Shown here piece after piece: positions 5,947 to 14,047 of a stretch of DNA of 35,830 nt. The translations under genes were made by a program, and so were the position numbers. A model generated the notes under the pieces. That model made no database searches. It had not been told where the DNA came from and saw only the letters and a program-made list of their open reading frames with translations. Origin of the DNA: a virus. The DNA lies in IMG/VR virus record IMGVR_UViG_3300035680_000040, positions 1 to 35,830 of that record, one strand, 5' to 3'. Numbering within the stretch: position 1 is the stretch's first letter; every line of letters starts with the position of its first letter.

Positions 5947-5978
5947 TTTTGCTGAAAATATTTTTTTCATTACCTTTG
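5947..5978 (+). promoter_or_regulatory. Promoter of the packaging operon
   Basis: TTTTG (5947-5951), 19 bases, TACCTTTG (5971-5978). The expected start near 5984 leaves a leader of about 14 bases before ATG 5998. It is back-to-back with the small-RNA promoter, the two -33 elements lying 11 bp apart. Confidence 0.7.
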
Positions 5979-5997
5979 GGGAAACTAATTACCCGTC

Positions 5998-6279
5998 ATG
6001 GCAAAGAAAAAAGATTCACCCGAAACTACTGCTGAAACCACTACTCCGGTTATCGAGGCAGTTCCTGAAACAGAAAATGTCGTTACGATTCATGTAATAA
6101 TGAACGGAAAGACGATTGTTAAGACTTTCACTGTTAAGTCTGAGGACGAAATAGAAGAAAAGATTAAGCGTATCCAGCGTTCTGTGAAGTTTTGGGGTTC
6201 TATTTTAGTCCGGATTCTTGTAAACGGTAAAGCCAATCAGAAGTTGATTGATAGGATTAATAAAATCCTCGGTAAGTAA
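5998..6279 (+). CDS. Hypothetical protein, first gene of packaging operon
   Basis: A protein of 93 residues. The first ~28 residues are low-complexity (AKKKDSPETTAETTTPVIE), then two short strands (VVTIHVIMNGKTIVKTFTVK) and a basic helical C-terminus (KIKRIQRSVKFWGS...LIDRINKILGK). No family is recognised. Its position directly after a promoter and before TerL would fit a small packaging partner or regulator, but the sequence does not show this. Confidence 0.65.
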   Translation: MAKKKDSPETTAETTTPVIEAVPETENVVTIHVIMNGKTIVKTFTVKSEDEIEEKIKRIQRSVKFWGSILVRILVNGKANQKLIDRINKILGK

Positions 6280-6299
6280 GCATTTAACCAAACATATTT

Positions 6300-6584
6300 A
6301 TGACAGAAGTTAAGCCCAATGGTGTAAAAGTAAAGCACCGTACCTCAAATTTTGAGGTAAGCATAGACGAAAATACGGGAAGGAAACTTAAAGTCAGCGT
6401 TGATGTAGAAAAAAATGATTTCATCATTCACGGAATACCTAATCTGCTAAAGGAGGCTGAAAATTTCAAATTCAACCAACAAAGCATTGATGTAGATATT
6501 CGTGCATTAGATGAACTTTTTAAGCACACAATGGCACTTTTGTATTCAGCCCGAAACTCAGGACGGCTCGAAACAGAAGTGTAG
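6300..6584 (+). CDS. Hypothetical protein upstream of TerL
   Basis: A protein of 94 residues. The N-terminal half is strand-rich (VKVKHRTSNFEVSIDENTG, LKVSVDVEKNDFIIHGIP); the C-terminal half is helical (IDVDIRALDELFKHTMALLY). It lies 20 bases after the previous gene and 3 bases before TerL. Small size and position make a small-terminase role conceivable, but no helix-turn-helix or oligomerisation motif is recognised. Confidence 0.65.
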   Translation: MTEVKPNGVKVKHRTSNFEVSIDENTGRKLKVSVDVEKNDFIIHGIPNLLKEAENFKFNQQSIDVDIRALDELFKHTMALLYSARNSGRLETEV

Positions 6585-6587
6585 TAA

Positions 6588-8957
6588 ATGCCAGAACCAA
6601 GAGCAATAAATTACGAAAAGATACTATTACAGAATCTTTCAGACTTGTATTCAATGCTATTTGAGTACGGTGCTGAAAGTGTTATGCCTCCCAAGTATGT
6701 CGTAGAACTTGAACGCAAAGGTCATGCGATAAACAGCGACTATGCCCCTGGTGAATACATTGCCAAGGCTTTCCGAAAGAAACGAATAGCGAGGTCAAAA
6801 CGGCTTACAGGTAAACTTGAACAGAAGTTCGGGCAAACACATACAAAGCAGTTATTCGAACAAGTTAGCGATAACTACATAGAGATTTTAGAGGGGAATT
6901 TCAAGGATGCACCTACGGTAATTGTTACCGAGGAACGCAAACTTCAGGAGCAAGAAAATGTCCTTACGCATTACAGGGGCGGTAAGATTGTCAAGGCAGA
7001 TTGGATTCCATATAGGAATGGCGATAAGTTTGATTTCGACACAACCTTCGTTAAATGGGTAGATTCATGGTTCCCAAGGGGGTTCAGTTATGCAACAGAA
7101 TACTCTAAGTTCAATCTTTATTGCCAGCAAGCAGAGGATTGGTACCAAGCAGGGTATGATATAAACAATGCTTTTGGAATTGATGAACAGATTGATTTCT
7201 GCGTAGAGGAAAAGCGTAGGTATGAGCAAAACAGCCTGTACTATGTTTATAAAAACGGCAGGTTAAAAGATGGTAGTTATGATGGTGGCAGGAGGCGAAT
7301 AGAACCTTACAAAGCACAGAAACTACTTTTGTACCTTCTTGATTGCGAGTTATCTGCTGTAATCGGTAAAATGAGGCAGTTGGGTATTACGAGTATAATT
7401 GGAATGGGTGCTGCTTCTAAGACTATGTACCGCAGAGAGTGGTTTACCAAGTACATTTGTGAGGATGACAGCAAGACCCGAAGCGTATTTGAGGATAAAA
7501 TTAAGTACCCGATAAGCGAAACCCCACACTATTTAGTTCCAAGTAGTTTTAGCGACCAAGAAAGGCAGTTGAAGTTTGGATTAAAGGAGGTTAAGGGTAG
7601 AGTAGATGGGGCAAATTCTAAAGTTGAGGTAGTTCCTCCAAGTGCTACGGCTGTGAACTCAGGTAGTCCTCAATTAGTGCTTATAGATGAAATCGGGAAT
7701 ATCCCTATTCTGACTAAAATGGTCAACGAAGCTCGTCCGACTATGTTTATTTACAATCCAGAAACCAAACGGATTGAGTACAAACGGCAGTTGTTTATGT
7801 GGGGAACCGGTGGAGAAATGAAAACCGATAGTTTCGAAACAGAGTTTAAGGCTGCATTAGAGAATTGGAAGAAAAGGAATTTTAAGTACGGAATTATACC
7901 CGTATTTCTTGATGCTTTTTGTAAACCAGGTATCGAGGGAGAGTTTTACGAAAGTGAAAAAACGAATGCTTATTCGAAAATAGGTGCCGACAGAGATGCT
8001 ACCATAAGTCAGTTTCATGCCGGTTATCCCGTTCATATTGACGATATGTTCATCCGGAGTGTAAACACATTGGTTCCTATTTCTACCTGCAATAGTCATT
8101 TAAAGCGAATATGGGATTTAGAAGATGCTGCAAAACCTATTTACGGCAGATTTGAACCCGTTTTTGATACCAATAGTCCTACTACGGATATTAACGATTG
8201 GCCATATAGGGTTGTTGGAGTGATATTCGTGCCAATGGCTTACGAGGACGATCCACCAATAATTATGTTTCACGAACCCGATAAGAGGTGGAAGCATAGA
8301 TATTTTCAGGGAACTGACCCGATAAATACAGAAAGTGGGCATAGTAAGTTTTCGAGTACGATTTGGGATGCTGAGTGGAATACCATTAGTTGTCAGTTAT
8401 TTTGGCGTGTCCGGAATTTCATGGAGTGCTACCAACAGAGTTTATTGATGGGTTTATACTATGACCAAAAGGAGTGGAAGGGTACACCTGAGTTGATTGA
8501 GTACAATATCGGAGGGGATTACATTGGGTTTAGAGAACGCAAAGGATTTGACAAAAACCTGATTTATAACAAGGAGTTAAATCCTATGATGCACATTGAC
8601 GGCTCAAGGATAGGTATAAGCAATAAGGCTGCTACTAAGGGTAAGATTATCAACAAATTGAAGGAATTATCTGAAATGTATGGGGATAATATTTACATTC
8701 AGGAGTTCTGGGAACAGCACAAAACATTTATTCAGAAGGATACTGCTAACGGAGGCATTAAGTGGCAAGCCGAGAACCTAAAGAAGCATTACGATGATAT
8801 TCTTTTTAGTTCAACTTTTGCGTATATGGCTTCACAGGTTTATCAGAGTAGCCACAGGTATCCGGAGTTCATAGATGAAAACAGACCTAAAAAAGTAAAG
8901 AATACTTTTGTCAGGGATGCCAATGGGAACCTAAGGAGAATCACAAGTTTAGTTTAA
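6588..8957 (+). CDS. terL: Terminase large subunit
   Basis: A protein of 789 residues, the ATP-driven DNA-packaging motor and nuclease that docks on the portal. Motifs in order: GKMRQLGITS (260-269), a Walker A-like adenine/phosphate loop in the KxRQxGxxS form seen in many phage terminases; LVLIDEIG (363-370), Walker B with the catalytic Asp-Glu; FMWGTGGEM (403-411), the coupling motif; FQGTDPIN (573-580), the first nuclease-domain aspartate (D577); and HYDDILFSS (734-742), the last nuclease aspartates. The ~240-residue N-terminal extension before the ATPase makes it longer than the usual 450-600. It precedes a portal-like gene by two promoters' worth of small genes, the normal head-gene order. 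Confidence 0.85.
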   Translation: MPEPRAINYEKILLQNLSDLYSMLFEYGAESVMPPKYVVELERKGHAINSDYAPGEYIAKAFRKKRIARSKRLTGKLEQKFGQTHTKQLFEQVSDNYIEILEGNFKDAPTVIVTEERKLQEQENVLTHYRGGKIVKADWIPYRNGDKFDFDTTFVKWVDSWFPRGFSYATEYSKFNLYCQQAEDWYQAGYDINNAFGIDEQIDFCVEEKRRYEQNSLYYVYKNGRLKDGSYDGGRRRIEPYKAQKLLLYLLDCELSAVIGKMRQLGITSIIGMGAASKTMYRREWFTKYICEDDSKTRSVFEDKIKYPISETPHYLVPSSFSDQERQLKFGLKEVKGRVDGANSKVEVVPPSATAVNSGSPQLVLIDEIGNIPILTKMVNEARPTMFIYNPETKRIEYKRQLFMWGTGGEMKTDSFETEFKAALENWKKRNFKYGIIPVFLDAFCKPGIEGEFYESEKTNAYSKIGADRDATISQFHAGYPVHIDDMFIRSVNTLVPISTCNSHLKRIWDLEDAAKPIYGRFEPVFDTNSPTTDINDWPYRVVGVIFVPMAYEDDPPIIMFHEPDKRWKHRYFQGTDPINTESGHSKFSSTIWDAEWNTISCQLFWRVRNFMECYQQSLLMGLYYDQKEWKGTPELIEYNIGGDYIGFRERKGFDKNLIYNKELNPMMHIDGSRIGISNKAATKGKIINKLKELSEMYGDNIYIQEFWEQHKTFIQKDTANGGIKWQAENLKKHYDDILFSSTFAYMASQVYQSSHRYPEFIDENRPKKVKNTFVRDANGNLRRITSLV

Positions 8958-8968
8958 TTTTAATTTAT

Positions 8969-9238
8969 ATGTCAGACGAGAGGTTCATTTTACCACAATT
9001 TCAAGCCCCAAGTGAGGCACAACAGGCAATTCCACAGATTGAGTTGCCAGAGGGCGTAGCCAGAGTAGATTTCTTTGTATTCGAGAGAACGATGAAGAAA
9101 GATGGAAGTATGGATATGCAGTTAAGAATTGATAGTTCAGACCCTGAGTATCCGAATACCTTGTCTGCCTTTGAGGTAGTAGGGGTATTAGAAACTGCGA
9201 AGTTCAATGTAATGCAACACAGGTTTGCTAAAGGATGA
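8969..9238 (+). CDS. Hypothetical protein downstream of TerL
   Basis: A protein of 89 residues with a Pro/Gln-rich N-terminus (LPQFQAPSEAQQAIPQIELP) followed by a strand-rich core (VDFFVFERTMKKDGSMDMQL) and a C-terminal helix (LSAFEVVGVLETAKFNVMQ). The family is not recognised. It lies 11 bases after TerL, with a TTG start of the next ORF overlapping its 3' end. Confidence 0.65.
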   Translation: MSDERFILPQFQAPSEAQQAIPQIELPEGVARVDFFVFERTMKKDGSMDMQLRIDSSDPEYPNTLSAFEVVGVLETAKFNVMQHRFAKG

Positions 9239-9824
9239 AAACATTGACCCCGACAGGGTTGATATAATCCTGCACAACACACAATTGAAGAAGTTGATAA
9301 TCAAACGCATAAAGGATTTCAATGTAAGTCCTTTGCGTTTGACGGCTTCGACAGGGGTGAAGTACGATGATTTGAGATTGTGGCTAATTACAGACAGCGT
9401 AAATACTAAGTATATTAGTCATTATGAGGTACTTAGAGTTTGTGCATTGTTAAAAGTTAAGTTAAGAGTTCAGTTAATAATTGAAGATAAAGAGGTAAGT
9501 CCTGCGATAACAACAAAGCAAAGGTATGACAGAGAAAAATCAGATAGAGTTTCAGAACAAAATCAAACGGAAATTACCGGATACATCAGCGAAGTTACGG
9601 GAGTTAATGCCAACTCATTTAGAGTTAATAGAGTATTTGGTGAAAATGACGGCAGAAATAACCTCGGTGGAGGCGAAGCGGAGTTGCCCCAAGGAAATCA
9701 AGCACATTCTCAGGGAGTTGAGAAAAGTAGAGATACTGACAAAGATGTACCGAAAAGAGATTCAGGAAATATGGATACAAGATATGAAATATGGAGGCAA
9801 AGAGAGAGGGGCGGTTCTGAGTAG
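9225..9824 (+). CDS. Helix-turn-helix-like protein with TTG start; 3' half overlaps next gene
   Basis: An open frame of 199 codons beginning with TTG 9225; no ATG is available nearby. Residues ~20-95 look like an XRE-type helix-turn-helix (LIIKRIKDFNVSPLRLTAST, then YDDLRLWLI and VLRVCALLKVKLRVQLIIED). The remaining ~100 residues are polar and low in hydrophobic content and share DNA with the next gene in another frame. The N-terminal part is probably real; the C-terminal part may be only an open shadow, or the pair may be a fusion broken by a +1 shift. It overlaps the upstream gene by 14 bases. Confidence 0.5.
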   Translation: MLKDENIDPDRVDIILHNTQLKKLIIKRIKDFNVSPLRLTASTGVKYDDLRLWLITDSVNTKYISHYEVLRVCALLKVKLRVQLIIEDKEVSPAITTKQRYDREKSDRVSEQNQTEITGYISEVTGVNANSFRVNRVFGENDGRNNLGGGEAELPQGNQAHSQGVEKSRDTDKDVPKRDSGNMDTRYEIWRQRERGGSE

Positions 9825-9873
9825 TTCCAAGGCGGTTCGGGACAGGACAGATGAAGATTTTATTGAGGAATAA
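9526..9873 (+). CDS. Hypothetical helical protein
   Basis: A protein of 115 residues from ATG 9526. It is highly helical and basic (MTEKNQIEFQNKIKRKLPDT, LELIEYLVKMTAEITSVEAK, IKHILRELRKVEILTKMYRK). Its composition is far more protein-like than that of the frame overlapping it for 299 bases. It precedes the promoter at 9881 and so closes the packaging operon. No family is recognised; a small DNA-packaging or connector-assembly partner is possible. Confidence 0.65.
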   Translation: MTEKNQIEFQNKIKRKLPDTSAKLRELMPTHLELIEYLVKMTAEITSVEAKRSCPKEIKHILRELRKVEILTKMYRKEIQEIWIQDMKYGGKERGAVLSSSKAVRDRTDEDFIEE

Positions 9874-9880
9874 TTTATTT

Positions 9881-9913
9881 TTTTGTATAGTTTCTTAGAC
9901 AATTGTATATTTG
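9881..9913 (+). promoter_or_regulatory. Promoter of the head operon
   Basis: TTTTG (9881-9885), 20 bases, TATATTTG (9906-9913), then a leader of about 25-30 bases to ATG 9944. The leader contains AAGTTCAACTA (9918-9928), shared with the promoter of the exported-protein cassette. Confidence 0.7.
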
Positions 9914-9943
9914 TATCAAGTTCAACTATTTATTTAACAAAAA

Positions 9944-10711
9944 ATGGCTTTAAGGAATTATTCACTCATTGGGGTTTTGAACACAAACCCTTCCGTTGCT
10001 GCCGATGTGGCGATTGCAAACGGAGAATTAAGTGTTCAAGATACTACCGTAACCGTTGGCAGTTTGTCATGGGGTGGTGTTATCAATTGGGTAGATGTTA
10101 CAGATAACACTGTAACTGCTTCAAGTGCCGGTGTATTTCCTGTAAAGGAATTTAACACTGCTGCGGTTGTGCCTACTGCAAATACTCAGTACACGGTTCG
10201 GATTTTTCCTGACCCTGCAAGTGGGATCAATCCAAGTACCTACATTTACATTACTGGTACTGTTGCTCCTGCGATTGCCGCTTTGGTTACTGCTATTGCA
10301 GCACAAATCACAGCAGATTCACAAGGAACTTACACTGCTACGAATGTCGCAAACGACTTGCGTATTCAAGGTAACTTAGGTACTTTGAATCAGGAAGTTT
10401 ATGACTTCAACATGAGCATTAACCTTTCTGTTACTCAGACCGTAGTTACTGCTTTGGTTCAGCCAAATGGTACTCCTGCCGTAATCAATGCCAACACAGG
10501 TATTCCTTTGGCAAATCTTACTGCTGCGACTTACAACACCTACGAGGTTGCCTACACAGAGAAAGTTCAGAATGCCGCAGGTACTTTTGAGGTATTCAAT
10601 CGTGAGGCTGTTGTCTATGTAGACGACACCGCAGATGTTCTTTTCGCTGGAAGTTGGTCTACTATCTTTGGTGGTACAGGTGTTGCTGCCGATTACTTGG
10701 CTCGTCCGTAA
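9944..10711 (+). CDS. Beta-rich virion protein (candidate capsid decoration or head-fibre protein)
   Basis: A protein of 255 residues, rich in Thr, Val, Ala, Asn and Gly with few charges, typical of a beta-sandwich virion surface protein. Strand-like stretches recur (YTVRIFPDPASG, YIYITGT, YEVAYTEKVQNAAGTFEVF). A helical alanine-rich segment lies in the middle (APAIAALVTAIAAQITADSQ). It has its own promoter, implying high copy number. Position between TerL and portal in a phage head module supports a decoration, auxiliary capsid or tail-tube-like role. Which one cannot be told from sequence alone. Confidence 0.55.
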   Translation: MALRNYSLIGVLNTNPSVAADVAIANGELSVQDTTVTVGSLSWGGVINWVDVTDNTVTASSAGVFPVKEFNTAAVVPTANTQYTVRIFPDPASGINPSTYIYITGTVAPAIAALVTAIAAQITADSQGTYTATNVANDLRIQGNLGTLNQEVYDFNMSINLSVTQTVVTALVQPNGTPAVINANTGIPLANLTAATYNTYEVAYTEKVQNAAGTFEVFNREAVVYVDDTADVLFAGSWSTIFGGTGVAADYLARP

Positions 10712-10733
10712 TTCTAAATCGGGTATATAAAAA

Positions 10734-11468
10734 ATGGTTGAACTGCCTCCACAGGAAGAAATGGGAAAGCATCCCGAATCTCAAAAAGTGGAGAAACTCT
10801 CTAACGAAAGAGGTTTGGGGGCTGAAACCAAAAAACCTGATGTAAATCTTGGTGAGGATATACTGTTTGTTCCTAATATCAATAAGGACAATCGGTATAT
10901 CCTTACTGATTTACGGAAAGAATACCCTGAACTTGGCAGAATTGAAGAGTTCAAAATCCTAAAGACTTGGCAAATGTACTTTGTGTGGCTATACGCAAGC
11001 CCGTGTAGCGAATACGCAAAGACCGAAATGGCTGAATCTTCAAGGCGTAACAGGTCAGTAAAACGGGCTATGTGGGATGTCAATAAAGACAGACTGCGTG
11101 ATGGAATAAGCAATCAGGATTTCGACAATTACCTAAGAGGTACCTTTTCTGAGGAAGTAAATACTGCTATCCGAAGAATGGAAATGTTCAATCCCAATGC
11201 CAGGTTCAAGGCAAGGTTGATGGCTGAAAAGATATTGGACGATTTTATGTATTTTCTCAATAGAAATCCAGAGGAAATTACAGATACCGATGAAAGAAAA
11301 AAGTATGTTGATATGTGCGTGAAGATTCACGAAGAGTTACCAGCAGTAATAAAAAATGTGGAGGAGGGATATGGTGTTCGTACAGTTTCTAAGAAGATTG
11401 AAATAGAGGGTATGAAAGGCAGAACACTTATGGATATGGCACACGAAAGAGAAAAACAAGACAAATAA
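10734..11468 (+). CDS. Hypothetical virion-operon protein
   Basis: A protein of 244 residues, mostly helical and highly charged, with a polar N-terminal 45 residues. Segments include LRKEYPELGRIEEFKILKTW, MYFVWLYASPCSEYAKTEM and RRNRSVKRAMWDV. Its stop codon overlaps the portal ATG (TAATG), so the two are translationally coupled. This layout, a helical protein immediately before the portal, is seen in crAss-like phages, but no function is assigned from what is visible. Confidence 0.7.
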   Translation: MVELPPQEEMGKHPESQKVEKLSNERGLGAETKKPDVNLGEDILFVPNINKDNRYILTDLRKEYPELGRIEEFKILKTWQMYFVWLYASPCSEYAKTEMAESSRRNRSVKRAMWDVNKDRLRDGISNQDFDNYLRGTFSEEVNTAIRRMEMFNPNARFKARLMAEKILDDFMYFLNRNPEEITDTDERKKYVDMCVKIHEELPAVIKNVEEGYGVRTVSKKIEIEGMKGRTLMDMAHEREKQDK

Positions 11469-13729
11469 TGGAATACTCAACTACATCTATAAGACCGAAT
11501 AGGATTACCGGTATTGACGGCAAGAAAGGTGAGGATTATGATTTAGCTTGGGCAAACTATATTGTTAGCAGAATCTTTGATTGGAGGCTAACTTTTTTTA
11601 GAACAAAAACTGATACCAATTGGATGTTCCTTTTATCGAACTACCAAATGAAGTGGCAGTGGATGTTGGATGAAGATATTGATACATTCCTTAATGACGA
11701 AAGTGGACAGCCTAATGGCAGGGTTCGGTGGCAAGATAATATTATGGCACCTGTGCTTCGGCAGTATGTAGGTAATGCTATCAGAACAAGTTTCGAATAC
11801 AGAGCAGAACCCCTAAGCGAGAGTATTCAGCAGAAACGAGATGAAGAAATGAGCAAAATGATGATTATTTCTCAAATTGCTCAGGAAATGGGAGGTATGT
11901 TCAAGGATATTCTTCAAGACCAATTCCCGATTGGAGAAGGACCAGAAGATGCTGAAAGACTATTTGATGGTTATTATTTCGATACCCTTACTCGTGATGT
12001 AAACAACTTGATTAAGGTTGTTGCTGACAGGAATGATTTAAACGGCAAATTAAAGAAGTGGCTTACTAAGCAATTATGTGCTTCGGGGCTATGTGTTGCA
12101 TTTAACAAGGAACATTTCGGGCACCAAGTATTTGAGGGTTTAGATAGCCGGTATTTCTTTTGGGATGTAAGTGCTCAAAAAGATGACCTAAGCGATTCTA
12201 TGTATATGGGCCATAAAGCGTTTTTAGACCCTACATACATATATGAGAAGTACCCTGATTTGACCTTACTCCAAAGGGAGGATATCGAGAAGATTGCAAG
12301 TTATCAGAACAATGGCGACCAATTCGACAATGGTTTATGGACAGGCGACCAAACAGGTAGGGTAAGTACCTATTATGCTTTTTGGCGTGATATTGAGGAA
12401 CACGAATACGGAGTGGTTAGCGATGAAATGGAGAATGAGTTATTTGTCCGTATCAACTACGAAGGTGGGAAATACGAAGACAAAGACCTCATTGTTGCCA
12501 CAGACGAAAAGTATAAAAAGATTCTCGGACAGGGTTCAGGGAAAAATCGTAAGAACAAAAAGAAGCGGAAATTCAATGCTGATGTAGTTCGGTATTGTGT
12601 ATTCGTGTACGATATTTCAAGCAGTGCATTTGGCGAAGACGATGATATGGCTCCAATTGTTTTGGAATCAGGAATTATGCCTTATCAGGAAACAACGAGT
12701 TTAGATCCAAGCAGTGCAAAATTCCCATATAGCGTCCAAACTTTTGAGTATTGGAATGGAATGGTGGTTAGTCCGTTGGATTCTATGATTGACCCACAGC
12801 GAATGATTAACCGTTTTTGGTCAGCACAGGAGCATCAAGTTAATAGGGCAGTTCCACCTGTTACATTAATTGACAGAGGTATTATTGACGAGGAGGAAGG
12901 TGAAGAAGGGCTTAGAAGGAATATCCGTAATGGCGACCCTGTATTGGTAAATGGCAAATTTGGGTTGAATAATGCTGTTGCGAATATACCTGGAACAAGG
13001 CTTGATGGATTTGAGTATTTAAGTGCAGCGATTGGTCAGGTAAAAAGTGCTGCATTGGCAATTACGGGTGTAAACGAGCAAATGCTTGGAACTGGTAGTT
13101 TAGAGTTGGTTAGAAATAATCAGGCAATGATTAACAGAGGAACACTTATTCAGGAGGATTTCTACTTTAGTTTGGCTGATTGTATGAAGCAAATGTATCA
13201 GAGTATTGCTAATAGGGGTAGGAAGATATATGCTGATAGTCCACACACTTTGATAAATGCTGTTGGGGACGAAGGTGCTGAGAGAATAAGTTTTACGGCT
13301 GATGACCTATTGGCTGATTTCCGCATTAGTTTACAGCGTAGCGAACCCGAGAAGGAGTTGATTAACCAAGGTAATGTTGTTGCGATGCAGTTGTTGCAAA
13401 TGGGTATGCTTGACGAGAATACTCTTAGCAAGGTACTTAATTTGTGTACTCCGGCAGAGGTTTATAGTGCTGCGAGAAGATACTTGAAAATGAAACAGGA
13501 GATTCTGCGTCAACAAGAGGAGGCAATGGCAGCACAAGGACAGGCTATGGAGGCACAGGCACAAGAGCAACAGATAACTAATCAGATGCTACAATTAGAG
13601 CAAATGGAACGGGCTGATGCGAATATGGCTGAGAATAGGGATGCTAAGTTATTGGAAACAATGATGAAGTCAGAAGCTCAAATGGCAAGTCGGCAACAAC
13701 CGAGGCAACAGAGTAATCAAGTAATGTAA
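11468..13729 (+). CDS. Portal protein (P22/crAss-like type)
   Basis: A protein of 753 residues, close to P22 portal size (725). Portal proteins form the dodecameric ring at one capsid vertex through which DNA passes. Features in line with the family: an N-terminal helical/alpha-beta part (WQDNIMAPVLRQYVGNAIRT), a long central body with PLDSMIDPQRMINRFWSAQE and VKSAALAITGVNEQMLGTGS, and a C-terminal Gln/Met-rich coiled coil (about 680-745), which corresponds to the barrel region of P22. The 'D P x x x I N R x x S A' segment followed by 'A x x x x T G V N' is a common portal core pattern. Position between TerL and the scaffold/coat pair supports the call. Confidence 0.75.
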   Translation: MEYSTTSIRPNRITGIDGKKGEDYDLAWANYIVSRIFDWRLTFFRTKTDTNWMFLLSNYQMKWQWMLDEDIDTFLNDESGQPNGRVRWQDNIMAPVLRQYVGNAIRTSFEYRAEPLSESIQQKRDEEMSKMMIISQIAQEMGGMFKDILQDQFPIGEGPEDAERLFDGYYFDTLTRDVNNLIKVVADRNDLNGKLKKWLTKQLCASGLCVAFNKEHFGHQVFEGLDSRYFFWDVSAQKDDLSDSMYMGHKAFLDPTYIYEKYPDLTLLQREDIEKIASYQNNGDQFDNGLWTGDQTGRVSTYYAFWRDIEEHEYGVVSDEMENELFVRINYEGGKYEDKDLIVATDEKYKKILGQGSGKNRKNKKKRKFNADVVRYCVFVYDISSSAFGEDDDMAPIVLESGIMPYQETTSLDPSSAKFPYSVQTFEYWNGMVVSPLDSMIDPQRMINRFWSAQEHQVNRAVPPVTLIDRGIIDEEEGEEGLRRNIRNGDPVLVNGKFGLNNAVANIPGTRLDGFEYLSAAIGQVKSAALAITGVNEQMLGTGSLELVRNNQAMINRGTLIQEDFYFSLADCMKQMYQSIANRGRKIYADSPHTLINAVGDEGAERISFTADDLLADFRISLQRSEPEKELINQGNVVAMQLLQMGMLDENTLSKVLNLCTPAEVYSAARRYLKMKQEILRQQEEAMAAQGQAMEAQAQEQQITNQMLQLEQMERADANMAENRDAKLLETMMKSEAQMASRQQPRQQSNQVM

Positions 13730-13748
13730 CAATTTAAACTCCACATAT

Positions 13749-13895
13749 ATGATGATGCAACCAAAACCTGCTAAAAAAATGGCACCTGCCAAGAAAATGG
13801 CACCTGCCAAGAAAAGTTCTCCTGCTAAAAAAGCGGTTCCTGCGAAGGGTATGGCAACTGCAAAGAAAGCAATGATGAAGTACAAAAAGTATTAA
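13749..13895 (+). CDS. 48-residue Lys/Ala/Pro (PAKK-repeat) basic protein
   Basis: Three ATGs in a row (13749, 13752, 13755) open a 48-residue frame that is almost only Met, Ala, Pro and Lys: MAPAKK, MAPAKK, SSPAKK, AVPAKG, MATAKK, then MMKYKKY. About 15 of 48 residues are lysine and none is acidic. The PAKK repeat matches the tails of histone H1-like proteins and bacterial DNA-compaction proteins. It lies between portal and a strong terminator, so it is probably made with virion proteins. Inference: a DNA-condensing or packaged internal protein. DNA of the two MAPAKK units is nearly identical, indicating recent repeat growth. Confidence 0.6.
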   Translation: MMMQPKPAKKMAPAKKMAPAKKSSPAKKAVPAKGMATAKKAMMKYKKY

Positions 13896-13923
13896 CTTTG
13901 CTTTTACACTTCAAACGAGAGAG

Positions 13924-13964
13924 TGTCCGAGGGAATCAGCATCCCTCGGACATTTGTTTTTATT
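13924..13964 (+). terminator. Rho-independent terminator of the portal operon
   Basis: TGTCCGAGGGA (13924-13934) and TCCCTCGGACA (13942-13952) form a perfect 11-bp stem with a 7-base loop, followed by a T-rich tract. Confidence 0.85.
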
Positions 13965-13985
13965 TCAATTGTATATTTTTCTGTC

Positions 13986-14003
13986 CGTACAATTTTTTGT
14001 ACG
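13986..14003. promoter_or_regulatory. Operator-like palindrome over the -33 box
   Basis: CGTACAA-TTTT-TTGTACG is a perfect 7-bp inverted repeat with a 4-base centre. It contains the TTTG -33 element of the following promoter, so a protein bound here would block the promoter. Confidence 0.5.
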
Positions 14004-14027
14004 ATAATTAGGAATTTTATATCTTTG
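13996..14027 (+). promoter_or_regulatory. Promoter of the scaffold/coat operon
   Basis: TTTG (13996-13999), 20 bases, TATCTTTG (14020-14027), between the preceding terminator and the scaffold gene at 14048. The leader is about 15 bases. Confidence 0.7.
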
Positions 14028-14047
14028 TCTAAAATAATGGACAAAGT

